Assembly: GCA_022749755.1 (NCBI GenBank)
Contig: CM040441.1
Location: forward strand, 3,848,741-3,912,740
Direction of reading: 5' to 3'
Source: Azadirachta indica
Lineage: Eukaryota > Streptophyta > Magnoliopsida > Sapindales > Meliaceae
Length of the DNA stretch: 64,000 nucleotides
Shown here one piece after another: positions 21,276 through 34,439 of the stretch. The notes beneath the pieces are model-generated. The model was not told where the DNA came from. It saw only the letters and a program-made list of their open reading frames with translations, and searched no databases. The position numbers and the translations under genes were made by a program. Numbering within the stretch: position 1 is the stretch's first letter; each line of letters starts with the position of its first letter.

Positions 21276-23089
21276 TTAATATTATTGAATTGTTTGCAAT
21301 AATAATATTATGAGTGTTTGAATATTCATATGGTAATAAAATATTTTAGGAGTTTAAGAAAATATGAAAAGATATTTTTACTTTTTGTAACTCATATGTT
21401 AAATCGAAATAATTGATACGATTACTGCTGCATATTAAATATAACTACATATTAGTTAATAATAGCAATTTATAAACTGTAACTTAAAAATTTAATAATA
21501 GTTATAGAACAACTTTCTCCAAAGTTTCCCGCAAAATGTTTTAAAAACCTTACTATTGATATATCAGTGAATTTGTGTATATGGGAAAAAGACCCCATTA
21601 ATTTTCTTTTCTTTCTTTTTCTTATATACTTACTAATTCCTTAGATTATTCGGTATATTAGTTTTACTGAGATTTTGATCGGAGATAATCAAAGATTTGA
21701 TGGGATTCTAATAAGAAATAATTTAGGATTTTGGCTTACTTTCAATTAAGATCACATAGGACTTCTTGAAAAAACTCTTTATTGGGTCTAACTGTAGTAA
21801 GGAATTTAATTGTAGTTTCATGAATCTAGACTTTATCATTCATCTGGGCCTTTTTTCTTTAATATAGGTCTAGGTAGTTATCTTACTATACTAATATATA
21901 TGTGAAAAGACATAATTTGCATGTTGAAAAAGTGGACGAACACTTGAAAATAGAGATATGAATTTAGTTATATATGAAAGAAAAATAAATTAAATCATAA
22001 TAAAATATAATCCACAACCTTTTATTATATATTTGGTGTAGGTTTCTTTCAAACTTAAACCTGCACTTAGTGCTAAAGTATTCATTTGAGGAACGTGTGT
22101 GAACTAAATCTTAAACTTGGAGCCTTTTGTCAAATTTCAATTATAACACACATAACAGTGATAAAGACTTGGATATATGGGTTATGACTTTTAAAGGCCA
22201 TGCACTATATCTTGATTATCATGAGAAATTTTTAAAGAATAACTTGATTCTCATGGTCGCGGCTCTATAATGATTCTCACTTAGGTGAGTCCTCTGAAGG
22301 TGTATGTAACCTATACCTCATAAGAATTCACTTGTTTTGAACTCATTCGGCATAGATACCCTTTCTAAAATCCCGTATTATAACACTTTGCTATAAGTAT
22401 CTATAAAAACAAATCTCCTTTTAGATATGTCCATAAAATTGAAGTCCTTAAAAAGTTCACAGTATAGATTATATCTACCTATTTAAGGGGCCTCCAAAAA
22501 TAGAGATTGGGTTACTTCACTAAGTGACTCCTTCCAGGTTTAAACACACCCCCTATTACATTTATACATGACTTTCCACAAATGTTGTGTAGTTAAATGA
22601 TAAATTTTATTTATAGGTTAATGACGAAAATAAATATCATGTACATCTCTAATCCAAATATATTTGTTAGTAGGACCCCTTTTGTCAAATTTCTCCATTT
22701 TCGTTATAGTAAAAAAAGGTATAATAGTCATTATAACTTAAAATTAAAAAATATCACTATTTTCTTATATTCAAGGATAAAATTTCATTGTGATTCAAAA
22801 ATGAATATAAAACATAAATGATATTTAATAAAGAAATTGTTATATGATTAAAAAACAAAAAAAAAAACCCTAAATGTCTCCATCTTCTTCTCCTTGTCGC
22901 TGTTATCTTTTTCTTCTTTTTCTTTGCAAATTCTTCTTTCTACTTTCTTTATCTTTTTCTAGATTCTTTTTTCTCATCGTTGAGTTCTTCTTGGATTTCT
23001 TCTTTTTCTTTTAACTTATATATATATATATATATATATAAAAGAACAAGTCTCACTAACAAATTTCTTAAGTTTGGGGTGTACTTGAT
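21276..23089. other. Gene-free 3' flank of unit B
   Basis: Homologous to 3001-4804 at visibly lower similarity than the promoters show. It contains an AT microsatellite at about 23018-23040. No gene was seen. Confidence 0.6.
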
Positions 23090-23350
23090 ATTTATTTTTC
23101 TAGAAAAGTGAGATCCAACTATCATTAGCTCTATATTTATTTGTAAGATTTTATGTTGAAAAAGCTCTCCAACTTTAATTTGTCACTTGCATTGATCTTC
23201 AACACATGATTTTTCTCAATAATCAACAGTGTAATTCTATCATGAGCTTCTACCCTTTAAATCAACATCAGAATGATTAAGTAAAACCACCTAAACTGGA
23301 CTATTATAACCGACATCTATAATTACTGCTCTCACGTTTTTAGAGTGTTC
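23090..23350 (-). pseudogene. dUTPase fragment 3
   Basis: The minus strand reads AVIIDVGYNSPV, a stop, then VVLLNHSDVDLK, and in another frame a degraded DRITLLIIEK. These correspond to the GVIDADYRGPV...ILFNHSDVDFEVK...GDRIAQLI part of dUTPase. It has more stops and shifts than fragments 1 and 2. The cysteine-rich unit ends about 45 bp later, where the CACTA element begins. Confidence 0.65.
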
Positions 23351-24699
23351 CATGCTAGAATCAATCTTGGCACTAGAGAAAACAAACCTAACCTCATTAT
23401 TAGAAAAATGGTCATTACTGATGGCATATTGGTATCAATAATATGCTTTATCGACACACCTTCCGGATATTGTAGTAGCTCTAGCCAATAATTCCTAACA
23501 CTATATAGAGTATCATGATAAAAGTATCAGTATCTAGTGTGCCCAATGCATCAGTAGCACATTAAGACTATGGTATCAAAACTTTGTGTTACCCAAAAAG
23601 GTCTCTATGATTTCTGATGTCATTCTATCTGAAAGCATTGATGTGTTTATAATATCAAAGTAGGTTTAATTCATATGATATTACTAGTTGTTTGCTAGTA
23701 TTAGATCAGTATCAATGAATGTTTCATAAATTAAAAAAATAAAATAAATTTTTGTGCCCCTATTTGTTTTTCAAATGTCAAATTTATTAAAACTATTAGT
23801 AATATAATAATGGAAATTGACATGTGACATAAATATTATAAGTTGAACAATGAAAGTTTTTTGACAATTCAAGTCATAGTTCAATGACTTTCATACTTCT
23901 ATCTCTTACTCAACTCTAAATCCAAAAGTAATTATAAGTAAAAAAATAAAATTAAATATTATGTACAAAGGAGTTGCAAGTTAAACATTGTGTGTATAAT
24001 AAAAATATAAGTAAAAGTATAAGCGTTGACCAATTGTGGGCAAATAGAAGCAAAGCACAATTATTTGAATTCGAATCAAGCAATCTCACAATTTTCCTTA
24101 AATCCTAGACAAAACACAAGCATCAAACTTTAGCATATGCATCAAAATAACTTGACAATTTTCCTTCAATGTAAGATAACAAATTTAACATTTTACTTGG
24201 ATATGCATCTTTTAATCTTGTCAACCATTTGTTATAAGTTTAACTCTTAGTTATTAGCCATCTCTCCTCAACCTGCATGGAGTGCATTTAAGAAAATTAA
24301 ATTTTAACATGATAAAGATTGAAACACTTATAGCAGTACCATCTCAACAACAAAAAATTCAAATTCACATGCACATACAAATAAAATAATGTAAATAATT
24401 GTAAACACTTACTAGAATCATCATTTATTCTACACCTAAATGTTCCTAAATTCCATCACAATCTAACCTTGTATAAATTCTATCGTCATCATCCATACTT
24501 AACTCACACTTAGGCAATTTATTAGATAATGATGTATACAAAACCATGTCATCACACTCATCATTACACCCAAATTTATGCACTCTTTCAGCCATTGAAC
24601 ACACTACTGACTTACTACATCGAGTTAATCATTGATATAAAATCTTTGTTTTTGCATACAATACTAAAACAAAACTATCAGATTTATGACCAATTTAAT

Positions 24700-25800
24700 T
24701 CAAGTCAATAACTATAAAACCTAAATCATCAACTTTGACATGCATATTGTCAATCCAATCACACTTGAAAACAACTTTGTTAAAAAAAGGATAGTCTATT
24801 GCTATATCTTATCAATAACCCTATAAAATGCCATGTCACCAGAATATGGATTTTTGTCCTTTAAACTTGAAACTTACATGGCTGTCACAACAATCATAAC
24901 TCCACTATTTTGAGTTACGCAATTGTTGACTCGTTCTCTTGTCAGAAAAGTAAAGTCCTTTATAAAATAGGATGCATATTTAGTCACCGAAGATCGAGAT
25001 CTATTTGCAAATCACCTTACCATTTCATCAAGACATATTCCATTTTCAACATCATGATTGACCTAAAATTCATATATGAAAATAGAAATTAGCATGTAAC
25101 AAACAAAAACCAAATACAAAAACATATAACACAAGTAGTATTTTTCATATCGCAGAAGATAACTTATCTTCTCCTTTAACCAATCACCAAATCTACGGTT
25201 ATACTCATTTTGCAACCATGTATGACTTCTTGATTTCTTTAGATATGTGACTGTAAAAAATTCCATGTGTTCCTTACATAAATGGTCATTTAGGCAATTT
25301 TTTTGTGTGTATTAATTGCTGGCACATTAGAATAAATTGAAAAAAATATGGTTAAATGAGAACTTACAATACGTATGGTTCAATTGCAGATGTATTCTCG
25401 AAAATGCAAAGATATGTTTGCTTTAGCATTTAAATATTTATTTCTATAGCACTTAGGGGTTTTCAATGTCTAAAACAGAATGTGCAATTAAATTATCACT
25501 TGAAAGGTATTGTGCACAAAAATTAAGTGATTCCTCATCAATATAACTCTCGAAAATGCATCCTTCTAGATGATTGCGGTTATGAACATATTCTTTCAAC
25601 ACTTTTATGCATCATTCAAATAGATAAATTTATCTAAGATACACTAGCCCACAAAATCTTACTTCTTCAATAAGATAGACTATCAAATATACTATTATAT
25701 CAAAAAAGTTTGGAAGGAAAAATTATTCAAACAAGCACAAGGTAATCCCAAGTTCTTTTTGTAATTTGTCTAAACTCTCAACGTCTATAACTTTATTACA
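24700..25800 (-). pseudogene. CACTA element C-terminal domains (DUF4218/DUF4216)
   Basis: Minus-strand remnants. NKVVFKCDWIDN and VKVDDLGFI (about 24730-24790) with KDKNPYSGDMAFYRVIDKI (about 24810-24870) are typical of DUF4216. TWLQNEYNRRFGDWLKEKI (about 25160-25220) belongs to the segment before it. Toward 25500-25800, ESLDKLQKELGITLCLFE and NFFDIIVYLI match DUF4218. Stops and frameshifts separate the pieces. These domains accompany TNP2 transposases in plant CACTA elements; their own function is not established. Confidence 0.7.
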
Positions 25801-27185
25801 CAATGAATTAAAGAAGAAGCATCACTTGATTATGGCATTTCTAACATGTTTTGGTAAGCAATTTTGAATCGCTAGCAGTAACAATTGTTGCCTCAAATTA
25901 TGACAATCCTGAGATTTAAGGTCTTGAAGGCAATAATCTTCAATTGATATAACGTTTCTAAAGTTAGAACAATAACTATCAAGAACTTTAATATTCAACA
26001 AAGTTTGACAAAACATTTTCTTTTCAATCTTGCTCAATGTGTAAAAGGATGGTGATATGTAGTGTTTTTGCTTCTTATTGGGTACTAATTTTGTCCTAAC
26101 TCGCATTTCTTGAAGGTCTTTCTTAGCATTAATACCATCCTTTCTTTTGCCTAGTTGATGAAGGAATGTGTTGTAAATCTATCACACACAGAAAAGAAAA
26201 TTTATTGTTTCTTAAATAACTTTACCTTGTCCCTATCAAAACGCTTTCATGTTTTGTCCTTCTTTTTCCTAAAGTTGCTTTCAATTTTTTTGACCATTTT
26301 AAATATTTCTTCCCCGTTCAAAGTTTTGGAGGTTTTTCCCACTTTTACTTATCATTAAAATCATTTTTTAACTTTATAAATGGTTTATTATCCGATAGAA
26401 ACTGATGGTGACCCAAAAATGTATTTTTCCTACTATGTTAAAATAAATATAAACTAATGTTTTCCTCACATTTAGAACAAGCAAAATACCTCTTCATAGT
26501 ACTACTAGACAAGTTGTTATATGCTGGAAAGTTACTAATTATCTGTAACAAAATAGTCTGTAAATTAAAATTTTCTTTTTTCCATGCATCATAGGCTTCT
26601 ACACTAACATGGCATACAGTTTGAAGTTCATCAATTAAGGGTGTGAGGTAGACATCTAAATCATTATTAGGTTGTTTAGGCTTAGAAATTAATAGTGATA
26701 GTATTATGAATTTTTTTTTCATACACAACCATGGAGGAAGACTATATGTCAACATTGAAACTAGCCAACAACTATAGGTAGTGTTAAATGTGCTATATAG
26801 ATTCATTTCATCAAATAAGAGAGTAAGTCTAAGATTCTTAGGTTCTTGTGCAAATTTAGGCCATTTGTTGTCAACTAACTGCCATGCTGGAGAATCTGCC
26901 AGATGTCAAAGTTTTTCATCTTTTATTCTCTTATTTGAATGCTAAATCATTTGCTCAACGGTTTTTGGTGACTAAAACATGGGTTTGAACCGGAATAAGA
27001 GGAAAATACCACAAAACCTTGGCTAAAACCCTTTTTAAAATTTTTTTAGATTTATTTTTTCTTTTCTTCCACCTACATTCTCCATAATTAAGGCACTCAA
27101 TTATATTTGTATAGTCCTTCCTAAAAGGAATGCAATTATTTGGACATGCATCTATCTTTTCATATTCTAAACCTAACACTTCCAT
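25801..27185 (-). pseudogene. CACTA TNP2-type transposase remnant
   Basis: Three readable minus-strand parts. 26955-27185 has GLEYEKIDACPNNCIPF and AKVLWYFPLIP. 26438-26806 has YSLPPWLCMKKKFIILSLLI, then NNDLDVYLTPLIDEL and NFPAYNNLSS. 25822-26106 has LKSQDCHNLRQQLLLLAI and LPKHVRNAI. These are landmarks of the Transposase_21 family, which cuts and pastes CACTA elements. The N-terminal part before 'GLEYEKIDACPN' is missing. Frameshifts lie between the parts. Confidence 0.85.
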
Positions 27186-27190
27186 TATTC

Positions 27191-28658
27191 CCTATCCCAC
27201 TACAAACCTACATCAATCAAGTTGGAAGCTTGACTTAGAGATTAAATAAAGTCGAGATAGCAAGGTGGCTCGACTTTTTAGCTCTTTTATTTATTTTTTC
27301 GGTACAAGTTAATATTTATAGTAATATTACCAGTAAAAATTCTTATTAATTTTTTCAAAATTAAATTAATATAACATATCTAATATAATTTTTTATTTGC
27401 ATACATTTTATTTATTCTCGTAAACATATCGTACATATAACATCAGCACCATCTATTTTGTAATTAAATTTATGTACAGTATTACTGGATTAATAATCGT
27501 ATCATTATATTCATAGTTGACCTAATTAGTTCACAAAAAATTTCACTCATTTACTCAATCAAGTACATATAATGGATAGATTTCTTTTACATTAAACTAA
27601 AATTTTCAACTAAAACCTAAATAAAAGTAGTCAAACTTTTAAGAGATTTTTATTTTTTAATTTATATCTCAAAACTTATTAAAAATGTTTGAATATAATT
27701 ATGTTAAAAATTTTAACTTGAATCTATTTTATTTCTCAATAATATCGATAAAATTTAAAATTTTATCCAACACGTTTTATTGTTTTTTTGTCTCTCTGTA
27801 TTTTACAAATTTGAAATAATATTACAATATAATTTGGCTTTTATATTTAATTTATAATTGATTTTTGTATCATTTAAATTGTTCATTAATAATTTTTCTT
27901 TCTCACAGGACATATTAAAGAAAAAAAATTCATATATCATATTAAAAAAATGTATATATGAATATAATTTATTAGAAATTATTTCATTAGGGTTAGTCAT
28001 TGGACGTTGCGGATAGAGCAAAACTCATGATCCCCCAATAGTTTGTGTAATATCTTTCTTTTATAATGTATAAGATGCAATTTTAGCGGTGTAATACTTG
28101 GTGAGTTATCTCAGTTTAACAAAAATTATCTTTCGTAAAATGTGCTTTTATATAGAAATAAACTTATATGTAATTTAATCTTAATTAATTTTAATTTGAC
28201 TAAAATATGATTTTCAACTAGAAATAAGCTTTAAGACGTTTGGCCTTTGTGTTTCATATACATTACCCTAATTACATGATGAATCATTTTAGATCGAATG
28301 CAAGGTCAGTTTTTAGATATCTATAAATATTTATGCAAACTTTAAAACATTTACTATTCAATCTCATAGGTTAATCATGTAAAAAAAATGGTTTTCACTA
28401 TTTAGGTCTATTATATTTTTAATATTTTAAATAAAAATATACATATTTATTTTGATTGTGAGATGTTATGATCATTAATTTTTCATTATTAATAGAAAAA
28501 ATAATCTCAACTCATTCATTCATGTCCTAACATTTTTATTTTTTTTCCAAAAATTAAAAATTAAGACAAAAGAAACAAAAATTAATGATTATTATTAGTA
28601 TTATTTCAAATTAACACTCATAATAATATTATTATTTCAAACACTCGATTCAATAATA
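27191..28658. repeat. Duplicated block, copy 1, downstream of peptide gene 5
   Basis: From 'cctatccca' and 'atcaagttggaagcttgact' onward this stretch is a close direct copy of 55431-56960. The block continues through gene 5 and its promoter to about 29400 (copy 2 to about 57690). It is gene-free here and AT-rich. Confidence 0.85.
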
Positions 28659-29071
28659 TTAATCATGGTGTTGGTCGGCGTTGAAAACACGAGCAGCAGG
28701 AGGATTAGGACAAGCGCACAATTGTAAAGCCAGATCGCAATAACAGCGTTTACTGCAGTCAGCGTTTGAGGTACAATGAGTTGCAACATTTCTGGCTTCA
28801 ACTCCTCTTCCAAACTGCATCTGCATGCCTGCATATGTATGTATAATTTCCAATTAATAATTAAACTTAATCCAACCTTAATCAATTTAAAGAAAAATAC
28901 CGTTTGATGTTCAATTAGTTTGAACAACATATGTGTTTGTCACAAACATATATATAACATGGATGATATCGAGGTCACAAGTTTAAAGAAATAAAAAGAA
29001 TGAATGTAAATACCAGTTGCAAAAACCAAGAGAGCAACTACGAATGCCAACTTGAATGAAATTTTCATCAT
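28659..29071 (-). CDS. Secreted cysteine-rich peptide, family member 5
   Basis: Exons on the minus strand are 29071-29014 and 28828-28659 with a 185-bp GT-AG intron, giving 75 residues. The first of two adjacent ATGs is used because it yields the family's 58-nt exon 1. The signal peptide is MMKISFKLAFVVALLVFATG, then MQMQFGRGVEARNVATHC. The core is CTSNADCSKRCYC ... LCACP: all six cysteines in standard spacing but with a more basic middle loop (SKR). The tail is NPPAARVFNADQHHD, shorter and richer in His/Asp than in members 1-4. TATAAATA lies on the minus strand at 29147-29154. Copy 7 at 57 kb differs by only a few residues. Confidence 0.75.
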
Positions 29072-29146
29072 ATCTTTGTGTTGATAGTGATACCCCTAAC
29101 GTTTTATGTATATCTTGATTTTGTTTTTGAACATATATTTGAGGTT

Positions 29147-29154
29147 TATTTATA
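29147..29154 (-). promoter_or_regulatory. TATA box of peptide gene 5
   Basis: Minus-strand TATAAATA after 'attgcaa', 75 bp upstream of the start codon. Two copies of the module containing 'cttgccaagtataatatgat' lie upstream (near 29200-29340). Confidence 0.65.
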
Positions 29155-29399
29155 TTGCAATATAGAGCAATGGTTGGTAGTCACATTGTAGATTATCTTG
29201 CCAAGTATAATATGATTTTATTACTAAATAAAACTGTGTTTCATTTATTGTAATATGGAAATTGATTCAGTTACATTTCCATATTATCTTGCAAGTATAA
29301 TATGATTTTATTACTAAAGTGTTTTTCATTTATTGAACAAGCAATGAAATGATAATTCCATACCATGCCCAAAACCATGTAAATATTGTCTAATTTACG

Positions 29400-29819
29400 C
29401 ACACTATCTATCAAAAGGTTTGTCTTTTATCTTTAGAATCTAAGTTGTGTATGCTTGCTTAGCTAAGGGGACTAAGTGCTTATAGCCCAGTTCAGTTTTA
29501 CACTCAGCCAGTGATGTGGGATGTAACAATCTCCTCCCCCTTTTATTTTATTTAGATCTCACGTACTCGATCGTGAGAGGGTCAGTACAGTGCCATTTAT
29601 CACATAACATATGCACATTAGTAGCAAGCCCGATATGATACCAAATACAACAACACAGCTTGAAAATCATGTATATATTGTTACACTGCACATTGATATC
29701 ATTGCTGAGAGTGAGCTGCACCAAGTCCTCGTAACTGAGTAAACGCATTTTAGATTTCAAAACATGAAAACGAATTCATAACATGCCATGTGCCGAAAAC
29801 AGACAATATCTACTAAATT
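29400..29819. other. Upstream region of peptide gene 5
   Basis: No gene was seen. It is paralogous to 32810-33240, with the distinctive 'ctcacgtactcgatcgtgag' (29555-29580) and 'gcccgatatgataccaa' words. Confidence 0.5.
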
Positions 29820-30230
29820 TCGGTATAGAGAGTTACATTAAATTTAGATTATTTAAGTTGTAAAAATTCCATCAGTGGAACTCCATATGATAATTAGATT
29901 GTATTCCTCAAAAGAAATGCATCCGTATGTATGATTTTAACCCGTAAGAATTCCATCCATTGGACTCCATCCCATAATTAGATTCTATTCCCCTAAAAGA
30001 AATTGCATTGTTATTTGTAGTCTGACTATTACATTGACTCTAGGTGGTATTAAATTTATCAGTGGGACTCCATACCATGATGAGATTGTATTCTCCAAAA
30101 GTAAAATGTATCCATATTTGTAATCTACCTGTTATGTTGACTTTAAATGGTATAATTTTCATAAGTGGGTCAGGATTCCATACTATAGCTAGATCGTAAT
30201 TATCAAAAAAAGAAAATACGTCCACATATG
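29820..30230 (-). repeat. Degenerate tandem array, inverted, upstream of gene 5
   Basis: The same 85-100 bp repeat as at 1595-1970 but reversed: 'accatgatgagattgtattc', 'aaaagaaatgcatcc' and 'ggtaaaaattccatcagtgg'-type words recur four times. This confirms that the whole unit is inverted relative to 1-23 kb. Confidence 0.65.
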
Positions 30231-31039
30231 TATTTTTATATGAACGATAAATGTGATTGATTAAATGTTTTATTAAAACCTATTTTCAAAGATAAATAAC
30301 ATTGCTTTCTCAATTTTCTGCAATTTTATAAAAATGGGTTTTCAAAATTACAATTTTATTCTCAAAACAACTATTTCCGGCATGTCAAAAACAACACCAA
30401 ACATGCTATTATTGTTTTCCATTTTGTAAACTAGTTTTAATAAATATTACCACACACTTTTTCTATTCTAAAAAGCAAATATCATATTTATAATTTTCGA
30501 CTAATTACAATTGAATCTCAAAAATGAAAATATGTGTTAAGTATAATCACAAGTTGAAAATATTTATCAGTAACACTCTTTTTATTAAAATTTTTTGACA
30601 CCATTAATATAAAAAAAAGGTATACTAGTCACTGTAATTTCAAATTAAAATTAAAAATTATAAAATATAATTTTTTTGGGCTCAAATAGGCGTTGTAAAT
30701 TAAAAATAAATATAAAAAATAAATTACATTAGTAAAAGAATTTTTTTAAAGAAAAAAACCATCAAGTTTTCAATCTTTTTCTCCTTGCAACTGCCAGGTT
30801 CTTTCTCTGTTCTTCTTCTGGTCAGTTTCTTCCATTTCTTCTTGTTGATTTCTTCTCCTTGTCTTCATTTAAGATTCAATAGTTAATTCTAAAAATTAAA
30901 CCATCTTTGTCACCTTATATCGCCACATAGACCTCCCATCGCACTACCCACTTTTCAGCGTGCAAAGTTTCTCTGCCCTCCCAGCTTTAACACCTTATAT
31001 TGTTTTCCCATAAATTAAATGCGGGTTTGGTTTGTTTTG
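30231..31039. other. Gene-free stretch before dUTPase fragment 4
   Basis: Inverted counterpart of the flank seen at 5061-5839. A CT-rich tract lies at 30775-30860. No coding signal was seen. Confidence 0.5.
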
Positions 31040-31290
31040 CCGTGACAAGTTCGGTTCTGGAGTGGAAACACTCAATAGTGCTAGGAGCAGGAGTTATTGA
31101 TGCCGATTACAAGGGTCTAATTGAGGTGATTTTGTTTAACCATTCAAACCTTGATTTTTAAGGTGAAAGTGGGTGATAGAATTGCACAATTGATTATTGA
31201 GCAAATCATGACACCTGATGTTTTGGAGGTTAAGGATTTTCGACTTCAATGTCAGAGGAGAAGGGGGTTTTTGCTTTACTAGAATTTGAA
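31040..31290 (+). pseudogene. dUTPase fragment 4
   Basis: The plus strand reads [18 protein letters not shown] and [11 protein letters not shown], a TAA, then a shifted frame with VGDRIAQLIIEQIMTPDVLE. The last shifted segment reads DFNVRGEGGFCFT, matching the normal C-terminal motif GEGGFGSTG. Active-site motifs III, IV and V are thus all traceable, although in different frames. The N-terminal half (motifs I and II) was not found. This copy keeps the most complete C-terminus of the five. Confidence 0.8.
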
Positions 31291-32322
31291 TACCCATATT
31301 CATGGCTACTTTCCAGTTATGTTCTATTTTAATGGTACATTAAATTTGGGTTCATCGGGTAATTTTGTCGAACAAGTGGCTTACTTGTGATTCGCCTGGT
31401 TATCCTGTAGAAAGCACTATGTTGCATCGTTGGAATGGCAATTCAACAACGTTATTTAGTCTTGAATCATTGAATTGGTTACTTTTGTCTATGCAAAGGC
31501 CGACTTTCACTCCACTTTCACCTTTCATATCAGGAACGAGGATTTGCATTTGCAATACAGAATTTCACTTTCAGGAATCCGTGCTCCTGGCTTGGCTCAT
31601 ATTCACATAGGCCACTCGTAAGAATAAAATAAGACGTTCAATTGTATTTCGAATGTAATTAGCTAGCGTTAAGTTTAATAGCTTAAAATGCGATTATTCC
31701 TTTTTTTGTTATTCACTAGATTCTGACAAAATCTTGTGCCCAAGTAATGAAGAATCAATAATCAGTTTTCCTTGTTTATATTTCATGCATAAGCAATCTA
31801 TTATCGCTTGGTTTTGAGGTCTAGCAAAACTGCAAAAACCCATGAAAATGCAAGAACTTTGTTTTGTTTTCATCTATATCTAAGAGTTCTTGCAGTCTAT
31901 ATGCAAAACATATTATATAAACTCATACGTAACTTAATCTTGATTAAAAGAGGTGTAGAAGACTTAAGCTCGTAATGAAAATCTTATTTAATCAATCCTA
32001 ATTTAACTAAGGTTTTTGACTAAAAATAAGCTTTAAGACGTTTGGACTTTGTGTTTCTTATATATTATTCCAATGACGTGATGAATCATTTTACATCCAA
32101 GGTTCTAAGGATTGAATTGTGTCCACTTGCACCTTTAAAATTTACCTAAAAAATACGGCGTAGTTTTAAAGTTGGATTTGGATTCAGACACAAGGTCAGT
32201 TTTTAAATATCAATAAATATTTAATGCAAAATTTAAAACATTTACTATTAAATCTCATATGTTAATCAAAACTTGATAAATGATATAATGAAAAAATAAT
32301 GTCAAATCAACTTGTATTTATG
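31291..32322. other. Gene-free stretch between dUTPase fragment 4 and peptide relic 6
   Basis: 31330-31960 is paralogous to 34740-35200 (shared words 'gattcgcctggttatcctgt', 'ttgcctggttatcctgtaga'). 31920-32280 resembles the downstream flank at 28140-28400. An 81-codon plus-strand frame at 31365-31610 has no recognisable similarity and is not called. Confidence 0.5.
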
Positions 32323-32603
32323 TATCTGCATCTGCATGCCTGTATATGTATGCATCAATTTCCAATTAATAATTAAACTTAATCGAACCTTAATCAATTT
32401 AAAGAAAAATGCTGTTTGATGTTGAATTAGTTTGAACAACATATGTGTCACAAAAATATATATAACATGGATCATCTCCTGGGCCCTATCAAATTTTATA
32501 AATTACTGACAAATTTAAAGAAATAAAAAGAATGAATGTAACTACCAGGTGCAAAAACCAAGAGAGCAACTACGAATGCCGACTTGAATGAAATCTTCAT
32601 CAT
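32323..32603 (-). pseudogene. Cysteine-rich peptide gene 6, truncated
   Basis: Exon 1 (32603-32546, minus strand) is intact and encodes MMKISFKSAFVVALLVFAPG, with a charged-to-polar Leu-to-Ser change in the hydrophobic core. The intron resembles that of gene 5. Exon 2 starts normally with GMQMQ near 32345 but is replaced after about four codons by unrelated AT-rich DNA. The whole cysteine core is lost, so no working peptide can come from it. Confidence 0.8.
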
Positions 32604-33239
32604 ATCTTTTTGTGTTAACAGTGATACGCCTAATGTATATCTTGATTTTATATGTGAATATTTGAGTTGTATTTATATTGCAATATGGAACACTAGTTGA
32701 AAGTCACATTGTAGATTACCTTGCCAAGTATAATATGATTTTATTTCTAACTAAAAGTGTTTTTCATTTGTTGAAAAGGCAATGAAATAATGATTTCATA
32801 CCATGCCCAAAACCATGTTGATATTGTATAGTTTAGGCACACTGTCTGTCAAGGGTTTGTTTCCATCTTTAAAATCTAAAATGTATATGCTCAGTTACTG
32901 GGACCAAGTGCTTATAGCCCAGTTTAGTTTTACATTCGCCAGCAAAGTGGAATCTCTTGTACTCGATCGTGAAGGGGTTAGAATAGTGAACTTATCACAT
33001 AACATCCGCACATTAGTAGCGAGCCCAATATGATACCAAATGCAACAACCTAGCTCAAAAATCATGTAGGTATTGTCACATCGCACATCAACGTCATTGG
33101 TGAGAGTGACACTGCTACTAGTCCTCGTAACTAAGTAAACGCATTTTACGTTTTAAAATCTGAAAACAAAACTCATAACACGCTATGTGTTGAAAGTGAA
33201 AAATATCTAGTGATTTATTTTGGGTATGGACAGTTATAT
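32604..33239. other. Upstream region of broken gene 6
   Basis: Paralogous to 29072-29819 with its promoter modules. No gene was seen. Confidence 0.5.
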
Positions 33240-33600
33240 TAAGTTAAAATTTTTTAAATGGTAAAAATTCCATCAGTGGGACTCCATATGATAATTAGAT
33301 TGTATTCCCCACTAGAAATGCTTCCGCATATGTAATATGAACTTGTAAAAATTCCATCCATGAGATTCCATACCATAATTAGATTGTGTTCCTGAAAAAG
33401 AAATTGCATCCTTGTACTGTTACACTGACTTTGAGTGGTCTTAATTTTATCAGTGCGACTCCGTACCATGATTAGATCATATTCCACAAACATAAAATGT
33501 ACTTATATTTGTTGTTTACATGTTACGTTGATTTTAAAGGGTATAACTTCCATAAGTGGGTCGAGATTGTACACCATAGCTAAATCGTAATTATCAAAAA
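33240..33600 (-). repeat. Degenerate tandem array, inverted, upstream of gene 6
   Basis: Four inverted repeats of the family described at 29820-30230. An AT microsatellite (33616-33660) follows directly. Confidence 0.65.
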
Positions 33601-33660
33601 GAAAATGCGTTCATATATATATATATATAAATATATGTATATATATTTATATATATATTT

Positions 33661-34439
33661 CTATGTGAATGATATACGTGATTGGTTACATGTTTTATTA
33701 AAACCTATTTTCAAAAATAAATAAATTGCTTTTGCTATTTTCAACAATTTTAAAAAAAAAAATGGGTTTTCAAATTTTATTACAATTTTATTCTCAAAAC
33801 ATCTATTTTTGGCATATAAAAAAATTACCAAACAGGTTGTCGTTGTTTCCCATTTCAGAAAACTAGTTTAACCAAATATTACCCAAAAAATTTTCTATTC
33901 TTCAAAGCATTATTTTCAATATCATATTCATAACTTTGGACTAATGACAGTTGAACTCCAAAAATAAAAATATGTGTCAAGTACATCCACAAGCCGTAAA
34001 TATTTGTTAATGAGATCTCTTCTATTACAGTTTTTCATCATTGTTAATATGAAAAAGGATACAATAGATACTACATCTTAAAATTGAAATTAAAAATTAG
34101 AAAATATATTAAAAGATTATATTAAAAGAAAAACCTTCAATTTTTCATTATTTTCTCCTTCCAACTGCTAAGTTGTTGTTTTTCTTCTTCTTCTACTTGT
34201 TGTCAGTTTCTTCCATTTATTCTCGTTGATGTCTTCTTCTTCTTCTTCTTCTTCTTCTTCTTCTTGTCTTAATTTAAGATTCAATAATTCTTACCTGAAT
34301 TCTAAAAATTAAATCATTTTTGTCACCTTATGTCGCCACCTAGACCTCCCATCGCACAACTCGACTTTCAGCTGCGCAAAGTGCCTCTGCCCTCCCATCT
34401 TCAACAGCTTATACCGTTGCCCATAAATTAAATGCAGGT
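33661..34439. other. Gene-free stretch before dUTPase fragment 5
   Basis: Paralogous to 30231-31039. It carries a (TTC)n microsatellite at about 34232-34265. No gene was seen. Confidence 0.55.

Larger units (their letters stand above)
23395..27190 (-). mobile_element. CACTA (En/Spm) DNA transposon, truncated
   Basis: The left end reads 'cattattagaaaaatggtca' followed by 'ttactgatggca', very like the CACTACTAGAAAAA-type terminus of plant CACTA elements with two changes in the first bases. The minus strand then carries DUF4216, DUF4218 and TNP2-type transposase remnants in the usual order. The element stops at about 27190 inside the N-terminal half of the transposase, where a cysteine-rich block duplicated at 55.4 kb begins. 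The other terminal repeat is missing. Decayed and immobile on its own. Confidence 0.8.

Noticed and set aside
23374..23390. 'cactagagaaaacaaac' considered as the CACTA terminus
   Set aside because: The same word occurs in the flank of other units (near 5088 and 13190) without a transposon. The real end starts about 20 bp later at 'cattattagaaaaatgg'.
28637..28930. 97-codon minus-strand frame overlapping gene 5 (and its twin at 56939-57232)
   Set aside because: It is a different frame of the same DNA, running across the intron acceptor. The spliced frame with six conserved cysteines is the real one.
31365..31610. 81-codon plus-strand frame after dUTPase fragment 4
   Set aside because: The paralogous stretch near 34777 does not keep the frame, and no family similarity is visible.
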